Source: Sordariomycetes sp. S80-01Y (taxonomy: Eukaryota; Ascomycota; Sordariomycetes). From it: 64,000 nucleotides of DNA. Within the stretch, counting starts at the first letter, position 1, and every line of letters starts with the position of its first letter. The stretch spans positions 930,001 to 994,000 of the forward strand of contig JAXQJY010000022.1 of assembly GCA_037042185.1 (NCBI GenBank), written 5' to 3'. Made by a program: the position numbers and the translations under genes. The notes below the pieces were generated by a model, which was given only the letters and a program-made list of their open reading frames with translations, searched no databases and was not told the DNA's origin. Below are positions 43,166 through 54,793 of this stretch, piece after piece.

Positions 43166-45881
43166 TCAACAAAATAGGTTCTCTTTTGCATAATTCTCCA
43201 TAAAGCTTGGTGACATGAAAATATCCCCAAAGCTAGGATCCATGTCGCAGGATTGGAAGTCTGGGGCGAGGAACTCCGTTGTGGAAGGGAAAAGTCCATC
43301 ATAAGCGCCCTTGGCCTCAGATTGGACGACCTCATCCGAGCCGAACATTGACGTTTGGGTTGGTGGTTGCGTAGCTGAGTGAGAACCAGCGTATTCTGAT
43401 TTATTTGGCCGGAGGCTTTTCAGAAGAGCCCGGAGGCTGACTGTAAGCTTGACACACTTTTCGAGCATTTCGTTCTGGGCGTCTATTCGAGTCATTGCGG
43501 AGATCGCCTCCTCCAAGTCAAGATCTAGCCGCTCATTTGACTCTGCGTCTGCCTGCAGAACACCCCGTAGAGTGTGATCGTACTGTGTGACCATAATTGC
43601 GATGATAGTGAGGGCGGCATTGAAGGCTAGATAAATGACTCGATTAGCAGGGTTGTATAGAAGATAGCATAAAAGCCACAAGGACTGACTCACTGTAGTA
43701 CAATGAAAACCACCAAGCGCCAAGGTATGTTGGGATGCCATGGCGGTCGCGTATTGTTGTGCAGATGCTCACAATTCCTGCAATGGTCCGCGCTGAGTCC
43801 AAGCATGCCACCTTGCTCAACTGACCAACCTGACGAAGGGTGGCAGCTTCATCAGCGACATCTTCGGCTCTTCTGTCAATCAGTTGCATATGTCGATCGA
43901 GGATTGGTCTGTGGGCGAGAATACGTAAACTGTGGTATCTGAGGGTAAGGATTACGCGGAACTTCCAATACAGAGCATCTTCTTCTGGAGCTCGGAGGTC
44001 CTTTTTCTCGACAAGCTTCATTTCGGCGGGAAGACAGGCTTGCCAGCTCAGAAGCTCGTGCTCTACCCTGAATACGGCAGAGGCTATGTCGGCTATCCGC
44101 ACGATGTCACCCGTGCCTAGGTTGTTGCCGTATAGATCATGAATCACGGTAGCGTTAATTTTATAAAGGTTTCTGCGAAATCTTATTTAACACGTCGAAG
44201 CTCAGGGAGAACACAGCAGAGGGCATGGACTGACATTGTGGCATTCCAGAAGAGCGTACTTCGCTCCTCAGATGACCACAGCACCGGTCTCTGATCTTGC
44301 GAATTTTGCAACTCGACTTCATGAACGGGCAGCCTGCCGTGAATGAAAGATCCAGGGATGCTAGGCGGCCTGCCGAAGGTCGTGCTGAGTGATCTAGGAG
44401 ATATTAGGGTCCGATATGTAGGCAAGGACGTGAATGAGAAAAGACCTATCCAGCATGATGCAACCATGCCAGGTGCGAATCCGGATCTCCCTCTCCAGGG
44501 GCGCGAAACGCTCCAGCGCTTGCAACGAGTGTAGCCCTAGTTGGAACGCAGCTTTCACGGCAAGACCATGAATGGCCCAAGTCTTAATAGATCGCTGGGT
44601 TCCCTGGAGATATTGAGTCATCAGAAGCATCGTCTGAACTAATCGCCAGTTAGCGCTACTGAACAACGAGACGCGCCGGCTCGAGCTCTCTCACCAGCTT
44701 CGACACTAGCCCCGGTCATCATTTTGTCCAGACAAATTGCTTTGGCTCGTTTAAAGTACGTCTCTGACTGGGCATATCGCTGTGCTGTGCTCAGGCCGCT
44801 ATTCGTATGTGTGCTTGTTGCCATGGCCAAAACCATGTTCATGAGCCCTAGCCACGGGGTCCGCACACTGTTTTTTCCAGATTGTTGAAAGGCTTCATAT
44901 GTTTCCCAGAACTGCTGCTCGTTTATATAAGGGAAGAGCATACCAGTTTCACGAAAGAACTGTTGGAATAGATCGGAGACTTCTGGACCTTCTGGGATCA
45001 TCGAAGCATCGACATTGTCAACTGCCCTGGGCACACGTACGTTCCTGGAGGGCGAATGTGGCCGGGACACTGTTAACCCGGGGTGTGCAACTTGTTGGTG
45101 GGACGCGAAAGAGGCCAAGAGACCCTGATTAGCTTGCAGAACCTGGCCCAAAGCACGCCTTATTGATCGCGTGAAGGCAATGTTCGACGACGGACCTGGG
45201 TGGTGAAAGTCAGACACAAAAGTCCTAGCCGGGCCGGAAAGGACTTCATATGATCGTACCAAAATATGCCCAATCCTCTCCGTTGCGAAACTCAACAGTG
45301 CCAACCCCATCTGTTGCATCGGGAAGCCCCTCTGGCTCAGCCTCACTACGTGGGCTCTGCGATGGGGGGTTTCCACTGTTGTCCGCAGGCTCACACATAG
45401 TACCCTGGAGACTCTTGATTTGAGTCCCAGTACTAGTGGCAACTGCCAGTTGGGATTTCAGTTGTTGCATGTCCTTCTCCACAGATGCTAGACGAGATTC
45501 GACAAGGTCGAGAAAGCTAAGCGCAATACGTGAGAAAATGGATGCACGAACGTAGGGAGAGATTGCATCTTCACAAACATCTTGGGCACTTGAGCTTTGC
45601 TAGATCCGGATCCTGCGGCATACACACATTCAAGATCTTGGTCGGCGCAGATCGAGCACTTTGGTCGCCGGCCATCACACTGGTGTATTTGCGTCAGCAC
45701 TCTGTCTCGAAAAACAAGACATTGAACTAAGATACATAAACTGATGTATGAACAAACTATGAGATGCTGGACTCACTCTCGACTTGCGGATTCTGCAAGA
45801 TCCGCACGCAACAGGTACCCTTTTCCGCTTGCGAGGCCCCTCAATTGAAGCGTCGTCCAACGGACTCAGTAGATCGGTCAT
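43166..45881 (-). CDS. Zn2Cys6 transcription factor, aromatic cluster
   Basis: A nuclear regulator built from eight exons: 45881-45777, 45679-45579, 45516-45260, 45195-44695, 44638-44446, 44393-44235, 44172-43694 and 43626-43166, giving 751 residues. The zinc cluster is split by the first intron: CGSCRIRKSR joins CDGRRPKCSICADQDLEC. A short coiled coil (FLDLVESRLASVEKDMQQL) follows, then the fungal-specific domain with LFPYINEQQFWETY, VQTMLLMTQYLQGTQR, GLAVKAAFQLGLHS and TTFGRPPSIPGSF. The second intron uses a GTTTGT donor. It lies inside the aromatic catabolism block, divergent from gentisate dioxygenase by 512 bp, and is the likely pathway regulator. Confidence 0.86.
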
Positions 45882-46393
45882 GGCAATCCGATTCGTCGGC
45901 TTTCTTCGCAATGTAGGATGTCGTGGTCACGGTCGGGCGGTCGCAGCATGAAAGAACCGGCAGCAATTAGCATGGAACGGGGAATTAAGCGAGGTAAGGA
46001 GGCAAGGTTCGAAGGGTCCAAGGGACGGCATTTTGTTCCGACGAGCATCAAATACAACGAAGCTGAACTTCTACTCCGTGAGATCCGCAGGGGGAATTCG
46101 CCAATCAGGTTCTTGAACGAAGAACCCTGGAAGCCCCGCCGGAAATAGTCTTAACTCCCCACCGATGCCGTTCTAGGACGCGCGCTTGCACACTAGAAGT
46201 GAGGACCGAGACCCACAGTACCTCGTTCCCCATGCCCAACAGGGGGAACGAAGCAACAGGTAGTTAACAGTCGTATGAAGCTCACATGTTGGTCCAGTTC
46301 AATCGTCTTGGCATAAAATCTCTCGACTCATCAGGATACACAAGAAATTCATCCGTGTCATATTTCGAACTTACACATCAGCCCTCAGGAATC
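45882..46393. promoter_or_regulatory. Divergent promoter, regulator / gentisate dioxygenase
   Basis: A 512-bp shared region with several CGG triplets around 45936-45965 and 46130-46140. A TAAAA near 46313 suits the ATG at 46394 and argues against the in-frame ATG at 46286 as the main start. Confidence 0.4.
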
Positions 46394-47577
46394 ATGTCTA
46401 CTCGCGCTACTCCCATCACGGTCCAGGCTCAAACTCCGACACAGCCTTCCGAGAAAAGCACGAGGGAGCTTTTATGCACCGCGGAGCAAAATCACACAAA
46501 GCCCCTGTGGCTTCAGATGTCTAGACTGAATCCACCCCAGCCTAATCCTAGGTGTACCCCTTTTGTTTGGGAATATTCGAGGATCCGGCCCACTCTTCTC
46601 AAAGCAGGAGAGCTTGTAACCGAAAAAGAAGCAGAGCGCCGTGTTCTAATGCTTGTGAACCCTTCAAGAGGTAACAGTCTCCCCCTACACTCTATTAAAC
46701 CGACAGCTTGCCGGCCAATGCGCGATGGAAATTGCTGACTTTGATCGTTTCTATTCCGAACAGAAGCCCCTTTCACAACAGACACTGTTTATGCCGGATT
46801 GCAGCTTGTTATGCCAAACGAGATAGCTCCAGCCCATCGACACACGGCCTTCGCTATGCGATTCATTATCGAAGGTCATGGCGGTTTCACAGCGGTCCAC
46901 GGTCGTCGTATCCAGATGAACCGGGGTGATGTTATACTTACCCCCACGTGGAACTGGCACGATCATGGAAAGGACGGATCTGGTCCGATGATATGGCTGG
47001 ATGGCCTTGACCTACCTAACTTTACTCATTTCCCTGTTCACTTCGTTGAGCATTACTCATCGCCTCGTTATCCGGCTGAGGACGTAGACACTTCTCAATC
47101 GCCTATCGTCTTTCCTTGGAAACGAATGCAGGCAGCTCTAGACAAAGCTCAGGGGAGTCATGTAGTTCGCAGCTATCTGCGAGATGATGGTTCGGAAGGT
47201 GAGTTTCCGCGTCAGATTGCGCAAGGATATTTGCATGGAGAAGACTAACACTGTCTTCACCAAACACAGTAAGCAGGATCCTCGGCGGCTCAGCTACGCG
47301 CCTTGATGCCGGACACAAGTCACCTTTATTCCAAGAGACTGCTTCGTCAGTCTATCATGTGGTCGAGGGATCGGGTCACAGTCTTATTGGTGGCAAGCAG
47401 TTTTCTTGGAAACGAGGGGATACCTTTTGTATTCCCTCATGGTACGCGTATGAACATTTTGCGAGTGCTGATTCTGGAACCGTATATCTCTATCGTTTTG
47501 ATGATAAGCCTATGCTCAGGTCTTTGGGGTTCTATCGTTCATCGAATATGGATGTCGAAGCTCTTGTTTCACATTAG
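46394..47577 (+). CDS. Gentisate 1,2-dioxygenase-like bicupin
   Basis: A cytosolic ring-cleaving iron enzyme that opens gentisate to maleylpyruvate. Exons 46394-46670, 46764-47198 and 47270-47577 join in frame to 339 residues, normal for the family. The first cupin carries [10 protein letters not shown] and WNWHDHG, giving the three iron histidines, with [12 protein letters not shown] between them. The second cupin has [26 protein letters not shown] and YEHF. The match to gentisate dioxygenase is clear by eye, although related 1-hydroxy-2-naphthoate or salicylate dioxygenases share this layout. Neighbours supply the preceding hydroxylase and the following acylpyruvate hydrolase. Confidence 0.88.
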
Positions 47578-47923
47578 AGATCCGTTGCTCCGGGTCAATA
47601 TTAAGAGAGGTTCTCAACTTGAAATGAACACAATAGCTCTTCTTCAATTTCGGGGAAACAACCAGCTTACCAAAATCAATATGTTGGCAAGATGCTTTAT
47701 GGCCTTGAGGTTGGTAATGTCAACTGTAAAAGTCACATGTACGCACCACGCAAGCTTTGGACTTTCTCGAACTTCTGCTGTTCATTCGTGAGAAAGAACA
47801 GAGATCTTGATACTCATAAAGGCTTATGAATTATAGGGCAATCATGCAACACCTTCGGACAATAAATAGTGCAATCGAGAACTTCTTCTATTCATTATAA
47901 CTAACCCCCATAGACCTTCATAT
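47578..47923. other. Convergent intergenic region
   Basis: About 350 AT-rich bases between the 3' ends of the dioxygenase and the MFS gene; 3' UTRs expected. No other feature. Confidence 0.5.
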
Positions 47924-49623
47924 TTACCCAATCAATTTTGAAGCTTTGCGTATCAGAGCTCCGCTGTATAGCCAGACTGGAATTACAAGAAAATAGGAAA
48001 ACAGTAATAGGCCCGCCATGGTACCAAACTGAGCAACAGAACCCATCGCTGCCGTCCAACTAACAGACGTATACGAGACCCCAAACGCAAGACAATTCTT
48101 GGTCAAGTTGATAAGAGCCCCAATATGACTCGAAAGAGAAGGTGTAGTGTCCACGGAGTAGGTGAGAAGAACATTAGCCGAGCTGGTCAAGCCAAACGCC
48201 AACATCCCCCAGCCTACAGCCACGGGAGCCCAATGACTAGGTTCTCTCAGCCTGAAGCCTATGAGCAAGCAGCCTGCCGGACTGAGTACCGCGCCAAGTG
48301 CAGTTGCCGGCAAACGGGTAGCGGGATCGTGGATTCCCCCCGAACGCCGGGTCGCGAGATTCGACAGAAAGTCCGCCAGAAGGCCACCGAAGGGCAGGCC
48401 AATCAATGTACCGACCAGTGGGCCGATGCTCATCAAACCAACAGGTAAGGCCCCCCAGATCAGTGGCGGTTGTGCGTATCTCATCGAAACAATGATTGAC
48501 ACCAGAACTGTCCAGCCGATCGTCAGGCCGAATACTAGAGTTGAAACAAGGACTTGAGGTAGAACAACAAGCTTGAAGGGTTGGAAGAAGCTGCGAAGCG
48601 CAAGATTCCAGTCGAGCAAGGCGTATCTCAGCGAAAACGAGCGCTTGAGCCATTGTGTTTTGAGTGATTCGATTTGACCCTGGATTGAAACCCGTCGATG
48701 AGTGGCATCAAAAGGGCGATCTAGCACGCTGCCGACCTCCAAGCACTCGGGCTTCGAAGAAGGATCGCCGGGCTTCATGCTACCAGGCGACGCGGAAGCG
48801 CTTGTGTTCGAAAGATCTCGATCCTCTGTCGTTTCGGGAAGCATCGCAATCGAGCTTATCAGGTTTAGGGCAATCGCAATTGCTAAGATTCGGAAGAACC
48901 ATCGCCAGCTATCCAGACCATGAGCGACAGCGCCGGCAACGATGGGTCCTATTGAAGAGCCCGCCGCCAGCATTCCAACGTAAACAACCATGGCCGTGGC
49001 TAAATGCTGCTCCTGAAATGTTTCAACGACTATGCTAGGGCCTAGAGCCTCAATTAGGCCACCTGCGAGGCCGCCCAGGATACGGGAGGTCCTTAGGGAA
49101 TAGAACGAAGTGGCCTCGGCGGACCAGAGACACATTCCCAAGAATAGTGCTAAAGATGTGAGGACTGTATAGCGCTTGCCAATCAAAGCGACCAGTGGCA
49201 AGGCAAAAACATTCTTGAGGTGTTAGCTATCGGTATTCAGTGCTAGCATTGCTGTCGCCTGATCGAATCCGCGAGATGAAGCCTTGGGAAGTAGCTTACA
49301 GAGATGCCCAAAGTGAGCAGTGTATATGTAGACAACTGCGACGCCTCCTCCGAAGTGATGCCGAACTCCTGAATAAGGAGCGAAAACAAGGGAGGGACGC
49401 CCGCTGCATACGCATTGCCCAACAAATTATACACTCCAACATTGAGTAGCAGGAGAAAGCGCCACCAAAACGGCCAAGTCTATATGGAGGCGTTAGTTTG
49501 TGAGAAGGCATGCATAGTTTTCTTTTCCAGAGTTTAAGAAAAGGAGATGAATGGGGAAGGGGTTGGTTGTGATATTGACGACGCGTGCGGGTGTGCACTG
49601 ACCCAAGCTCCAGATGGTGACAT
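47924..49623 (-). CDS. MFS transporter, DHA1-like
   Basis: A multi-pass carrier. A tiny first exon (49623-49603, seven codons) joins exon 2 (49479-49300) and exon 3 (49213-47924) for 496 residues; both introns are GT-AG. Helix 1 is in WWRFLLLLNVGVYNLLGN, followed by QEFGITSEEASQLS. RILGGLAGGLIEALGPSIV and FQEQHLATAMVVYVGMLAAGSSIGP are the usual helix 4 and 5 segments of the drug:proton antiporter-1 group. A central acidic loop spans about residues 215-265. Five to six helices follow. Placed between gentisate dioxygenase and the cleavage oxygenase, it may import an aromatic substrate or export a toxic intermediate. Confidence 0.85.
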
Positions 49624-50221
49624 TGTGCTGTCACGACGATTGGACGTGATCCAACGTGAATATCAAGGCGAGGAGAAATGATGTGATTAAAAAAGTAGAT
49701 GAACGAACAGAAGGGCAGACACGGATAAGTAAACCTCCAAATCAGGTACTGCACAATGAGTGAACTGCACGTAATCTTCTAATTTCGGGCCGGCATATCT
49801 TTCCGGGCAACGGTTCCAATTTCTAGAATGTCCAGGCGTTGAATCATCTCTTGATTCAGCTCCCCGGTTCGATTTCCGGGGGTGGATATGCATGCAATCT
49901 ACAGGCGGGGAGATAGGGCTCCGTGCGGAGAAGAGACTTAACCCCGGACTCCAGCTGTATACCCTGGATCCAGACTCCGATCCGTGTTGCTTGTTCAATA
50001 CCTGCTGTAGTAGTGTGGGGAGAGTGCACGGAAGGCTCGGGACAATCGTTCTGGCATGATCGTACTCAGCTAATCATATTCCAAGCATTTATAACCCTAC
50101 GGCGCAACACTTTTGTGTTGAGCTCCCTTGTTACAAACAATAGCTTAGCCAGACAGGTTGAATTCTGACACTGTGGCAAATCGAAGATTACTGGATTCTT
50201 TTGCATTTTTTTGTAAATTTG
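49624..50221. promoter_or_regulatory. Divergent promoter, MFS / cleavage oxygenase
   Basis: About 600 bp between divergent genes. It contains several CCGG and CCGGGG elements near 49780-49880. No gene seen. Confidence 0.4.
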
Positions 50222-52325
50222 ATGAATCCAAAGATGGCTGGTGCGATCAATATTGAGGCCAAGGCCCGATACAACACTTATTTCGTCCCCGAGGAAGACC
50301 TTATCTACCTGCCACCTTACCTACGCGATGTGCCCGAGACCCCGGAAGAAGTTGAATGTGAAACTAATGGTACATGGCCGCCGTGGCTCAACGGTTCATT
50401 CGTCCGGTGAGGGGACTCCCTCCCATAACGTAGCTGAAGGGTTGTTGACTTGGGACTGCCACAAGTGTCGGCGCCGGACGCTTCACCGTCCCACTGTCTG
50501 AGGATGGCTCCAAGCCTAGAGCCGTTCTACAGCACTTCTTCGATGGCTTGGCGATCTTGCACAAGTTCCGCATGGTCGAAGGGCGTGTCTACTACAGGAG
50601 CCGCCACACGGCCGAGGGATTGGTCAGGAAGGCCAAAAGAGATGGATACTTATCGACGACAATGTTTGGCCTCAATGCCAACACTCCCCTAAAGGATGCC
50701 CAAGATCCATGCTCAGTTTTGCTTGGCGCTCAGGTAAGTCCAGCTGCTGCTGATGATCCGAGACGCTTAGATTGACCCCATCCAAAGCAATCCCTTTATC
50801 TGCCGACTTGTTTTGTTGGCCCAGACGAAGTCAATGTGAACGTTGTGCCCCGGCGTGGAATGCATCTGCCCTTGGACCAAAACCCTTATTCTACAGGGAA
50901 GACCGCAACGGATCCCGCAACAGAAGAGGTAGGTACTTCAGTTTGAATCTCGCCTAGCAGCTTGCGAAAGTATCGAACAAGTGCGCTAATGAGAGCCAGG
51001 TTCTTGTTCACACGGATTTCAACATGCTCCAAGCTTGTGATGCCACAACTCTCGAGCCAAAGCGTATGCTCACATACGCGCAGATCGACCCACAGCTCGA
51101 GGGCTACGGTATCTGCGCCCACCCACCCAAGGACCGCAAACGAGGCCTTACCTTCAACTACCTAATCAGCTCTGATCAGGTGCTTTCCATCTTCTCATTG
51201 AACATTCGGGCAAGCCCAGTGTCGGTTTTGTGGAAGACGGCGCTGCCTTGCAAACCCTGCTATATCCATTCGCTGGCAATGACCGACAAATACGTTGTTT
51301 TCATTAGGAATGTGAGTATTCTTGGCCTTCTAGCCCATAAATTAGACCAAGACACGCAAATTAGGATTGAAAGGGACGTAATCTTTTGGACAGGGGCTGA
51401 TCCTTGATCTTTTAGCCTATCCATATCGATGTCAGTGACACAACCCGAACCTTCGCCGATATGCTCCAAATTGAAGCCAATACGCCAACTCAATTCTTCG
51501 TCCTGGACAAGCTTACGGGGAAGCAGTAAGTGGCTTGTCCTTATAGTTGACCGACGATCTTAACGTCGACTTTCCCTACACTCTGACTTAACATCTAACA
51601 TACCTAGCATCGCCACATACGAGCAGAAGGATGGCTTCATGTTCTTTCACTCAGTAAATGCATACGACTATCTTGACTCGGCCACAGGTCACATAAATAT
51701 CCATGTCGATTTGTGCAGCTGTGAAGATGAGTATATCCCGTATCGCGATTACAGTCTCAGCAACGTTGTCGACCCGGCTGGCCCATATCAGGATGGCACC
51801 CTGACGCGATACGAGCTCGCTGCCGTAAACACCATGGATTCATCTCGTGTCGGCCGTGTGACCGTCGCTGCGGCTATCCCCGGAATGGCGGCAGAGCTCC
51901 CTCGCATTGCTAAAAGTGCATCAATGGATCCCAGCTATCGCTTCGTCTACTGCACTGCGGGGAATGGTGCCGCCTCACCTGGGACAACAGTGCCAATCGG
52001 CCGGATGGGCAACGGACTAAAGGTGGTACAAGCTGCGTTTTTCGGGAGTCTAGCCAAATCAGACTGGCAAACTGGCACGTTCAAGCGATGGCAGCCTGAA
52101 GACGGTGAGAGTTGTCCCTGCGAGCCGGTCTTCGTGCAGCGACCTGGGGCTGTAGAGGAGGACGATGGTTTAGTGTTAACAATCGTGATCAATAAAGAAG
52201 GAACACACAGTGTTCTAATAGCGCTGGATGGAAAGACATTCAAGGAGGTTGCACGGGCAGTCATGCCCCAGGTATACGCTCTGGGACCGCATGGATCATT
52301 CATAGAGGGAACTCTCGAAAGTTAG
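50222..52325 (+). CDS. Carotenoid/stilbene cleavage oxygenase (RPE65 family)
   Basis: An iron oxygenase that splits a conjugated double bond to two aldehydes. Exons 50222-50406, 50466-50733, 50788-50928, 51000-51311, 51416-51525 and 51608-52325 join in frame to 577 residues. The four iron histidines of the seven-bladed propeller are seen in ICAHPPKD, CYIHSLAMTD, FFHSVNAYDY and GPHGSFIEG. NGSFVRVGAGRFT and FDGLAILHKFRM mark the N-terminal blade. Fungal members include carotenoid cleavers and resveratrol/lignostilbene dioxygenases. No carotenoid synthesis genes are here, and the neighbouring aromatic genes make a stilbene-type substrate more likely; this is inferred. Confidence 0.87.
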
Positions 52326-52502
52326 ATTTGGTCAAAACTGGTTACGAAACTTTGCATTGGAACCCTCATGCGGGATTTTGTCTATCGCAGCTAAAACACG
52401 CTCTTTCCTGTTTTACAAAACGCCAACTTACATACATACCCTAAAACATGCGTATGTACAGAATGTCTTGTTGAATAACGAAGAATCTCTCTCCATGTCG
52501 CC

Positions 52503-53216
52503 TCAAAAGATTCGCTTGCGAGCGGCCGACCGGCCTAGTGCTTGGTGGGCACTGAAATGGGCGTGGCGGCGTTGATTCTCCCGGGTAGCGGTTTTGATTG
52601 TAGAGTTGTGATGCCCATTGGCAGCCATCTGGCTAGTACTCTGATAAAACTGGTCATTTGGCATACATAGATCAAGCCAAATATCTCCAGTGTCGATAGG
52701 ACACCATTTTGTGTTGGGATCGTCGGGGTGCTGGTAGCTGTCGAGACAAACAGAGCCCGCAGCGCAGCGAATTGCTACGCAAGCACCGGTGCCCGTACCG
52801 CTGCCTGTTGGAGTAACCTTTACGTTGTCGTTTCGAAAGGGTGTGCCCACTAGCCCATTTCCGCTTCCATCGAGGTCACTGAGATCCCAATAGACGCCGC
52901 CGTATTCGCCGCCAACGACGTTATACTCGTACTGAAGAACCCCGTCGGGGACGCCGTCCTTTGAGATTTTGACGCTTGTGCCAACTCCATCTGCAATATA
53001 TTCCAGGCCGAGAATGGACTGGCCTGTACCAGAAGCTAGCATCCAGGGGGTGCTGCCATCGGATATGCAGAGGCCATCCGTGCCAAAGTCGCAGGATGCG
53101 GCGTGCGACTGTACTATGGAGATACCAACATCGCACCAGTTGTTGATCATTAGGTTCGCCAAAGTATCGTGGGTAAGTATTACGAGAACGACGGCAAGAG
53201 AGTGGTGGATAGCCAT
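52503..53216 (-). CDS. Secreted BYS1-like protein
   Basis: A predicted secreted protein of 237 residues without introns in the coding part. The first 20 or so residues after the ATG at 53216 are hydrophobic (MAIHHSLAVVLVILTHDTLA). The body resembles BYS1 (Blastomyces yeast-phase-specific) / thaumatin-like fungal proteins: a beta-rich domain with LQYEYNVV, YWDLSDLDG, NDNVKVTP and a Cys-rich end (CVAIRCAAGSVC, then DSYQHPDDPNTKWCP). The frame stays open for about 60 codons upstream, but that part reads as leader and intron-like sequence. The C-terminus is basic and polar. Function in the fungus is unknown; relatives are surface or secreted antigens. Confidence 0.72.
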   Translation of the reverse strand: MAIHHSLAVVLVILTHDTLANLMINNWCDVGISIVQSHAASCDFGTDGLCISDGSTPWMLASGTGQSILGLEYIADGVGTSVKISKDGVPDGVLQYEYNVVGGEYGGVYWDLSDLDGSGNGLVGTPFRNDNVKVTPTGSGTGTGACVAIRCAAGSVCLDSYQHPDDPNTKWCPIDTGDIWLDLCMPNDQFYQSTSQMAANGHHNSTIKTATRENQRRHAHFSAHQALGRSAARKRIF

Positions 53217-53506
53217 CGTGTTTGCGATCTCAGAGGGTTGATTCTCCCCTTTCGCTATGGATGAAGAAGGGACGAGATTGAGAATGGAGTAGAGGAAACA
53301 AAGAAGCCAAACCTGGTTGATTGTACCTCCAAGATATAGCGCACCACTGAGATATCGGAGCCTTCGCTTTGACGCTGCTGGAGATAAAATGTCACATTGC
53401 ATCTCCGCCTTTGACTGAAACCTGACGCGCTCTGCATCTTAGACGCTTTGGGAGTTGACTATTGCACCCTAAGGGATCAAACCATCAATGAAAAAGGTGA
53501 AGGTAA

Positions 53507-53890
53507 TCATGACTCCGAGGGTCTAAATGTTCCAGACCGATCCTTCAGGATGGCTCTTGCAGGCTCCGAGACCTCAATCTCGCACATCGTGTATTTTGTT
53601 CCTAGATAGGAAGCCATCAGGTCGTAGATGGCAGGTGAAACGCCACACACTAGCTCGAAGCAAGTCGTATGGTAAGCAGAGGTGATGTAAATTTTCCCAG
53701 CGCACCGTCCGGGAAATGCCTCCAAATTAAATCTATGACTTGCAACAAATCATATAAGCTCCAATGAGAATAAGGGGTCATTACCTTCCACTTTCGCAGT
53801 GACAGCGTCTACTTTGGGCTGTGTCGAGGTAATGGCGCGCTGCAAGTCAGCCTTGGCGAAGATGACCCTCAACCACACGTATCGGGGCAT
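53507..53890 (-). CDS. Possible short hypothetical gene
   Basis: I do not recognise this. On the minus strand an ATG at 53890 opens MPRYVWLRVIFAKADLQR and continues to about residue 36. A second frame (ending at 53507) reads plausibly as protein: ITSAYHTTCFELVCG and YLGTKYTMCEIEVSEPARA. I could not find a canonical GT-AG junction that joins them in frame, although GTAATG and CATAG lie between them. It may be a real two-exon gene with an unusual junction, a decayed gene, or chance. Confidence 0.3.
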
Positions 53891-54793
53891 TTTCTAACGT
53901 TGCATCGGCAACATCCGTTGAACTAGATGTTCACATTAGGATCAGGGTTTTATGGTCCCATGTCAAGACGGAAAGCAAGATCCTTCGCGAGCAAAACATC
54001 GCTGAAATATTAGCTTCGACGTCGACTCCGTTGTCACTGTGCTTTGCCTTAGAGCTATTTAGTACTCTTGATCATTTCTCGTTTACTATTTCCAACATCT
54101 AAATGGTCGTCGCTAAGTTGCTGTTACGAGTTGGGCCGAGAACCGGCGACTTAGGTTAGACGTCAAAGAATGCGCCGAACATCTAGAGTGCATTGGTTGC
54201 TGTTGGTTGTTTGATAATAGGAGACAAGTACCTCGGCGTATTCTGTCGCTCATTTCTGAGATCCTTGTCTGTCAATAGTAACAGGCACATCGCTACGGGT
54301 CAGGCTCATAAGCTCGAGACTACTGCTCCTCCAAGTGGAATATGTGCTGGGCACCTTGGCATATGCTACCGATGCAATACTCTTAGATTAAGCCAGAATC
54401 CTATTCTCCCGAGAACTGTTACCTTCCTTTCCAGGTAATTATCTTGAGTGATCAGATCTTTTTCAAAAATGATACCTGACAGGCCTCACTGTGCTAAGTC
54501 CTGGCAATCGAATACGCAGGGATATATCGTAGGGCAGTCCTACCTTTAGGTAGCTTAGTTTCGACGTACGATCTCAATCACTCCTTTTCTCAACAGTCGC
54601 TTGTTTCTGCTGTAGTCACTCCTTTCTGCCGCAGTCCCTGTTTTATTTACAGTCGCTCCTTGTCTAAGCCACCACTTTACACCATAGCTGTCCATTTCCA
54701 TTGCTTCGTTAGCTGTGAGTTACATTTCAGATATGAAACTAAAGACTATTTAATTTAATACTTACTCGCGCAACAGCGAGTACCTGGGTCAAG
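53891..54793. other. Intergenic region
   Basis: About 900 bp, AT-rich and repetitive in T/C near 54570-54700 (several CAGTCGCT-like words), probably the leader of the secreted-protein gene at 54794. No other gene supported. Confidence 0.45.

Noticed and set aside
44639-44694. An apparent frameshift in the aromatic-cluster regulator
   Set aside because: A 56-bp GTGAGA-TAG intron joins VEA to VQTMLLM in frame and restores the normal family sequence, so the gene is intact.
46286-46393. An in-frame upstream ATG for the gentisate dioxygenase
   Set aside because: The extra 36 residues have no family match, and a TATA-like element lies inside them; 46394 fits the normal family length.
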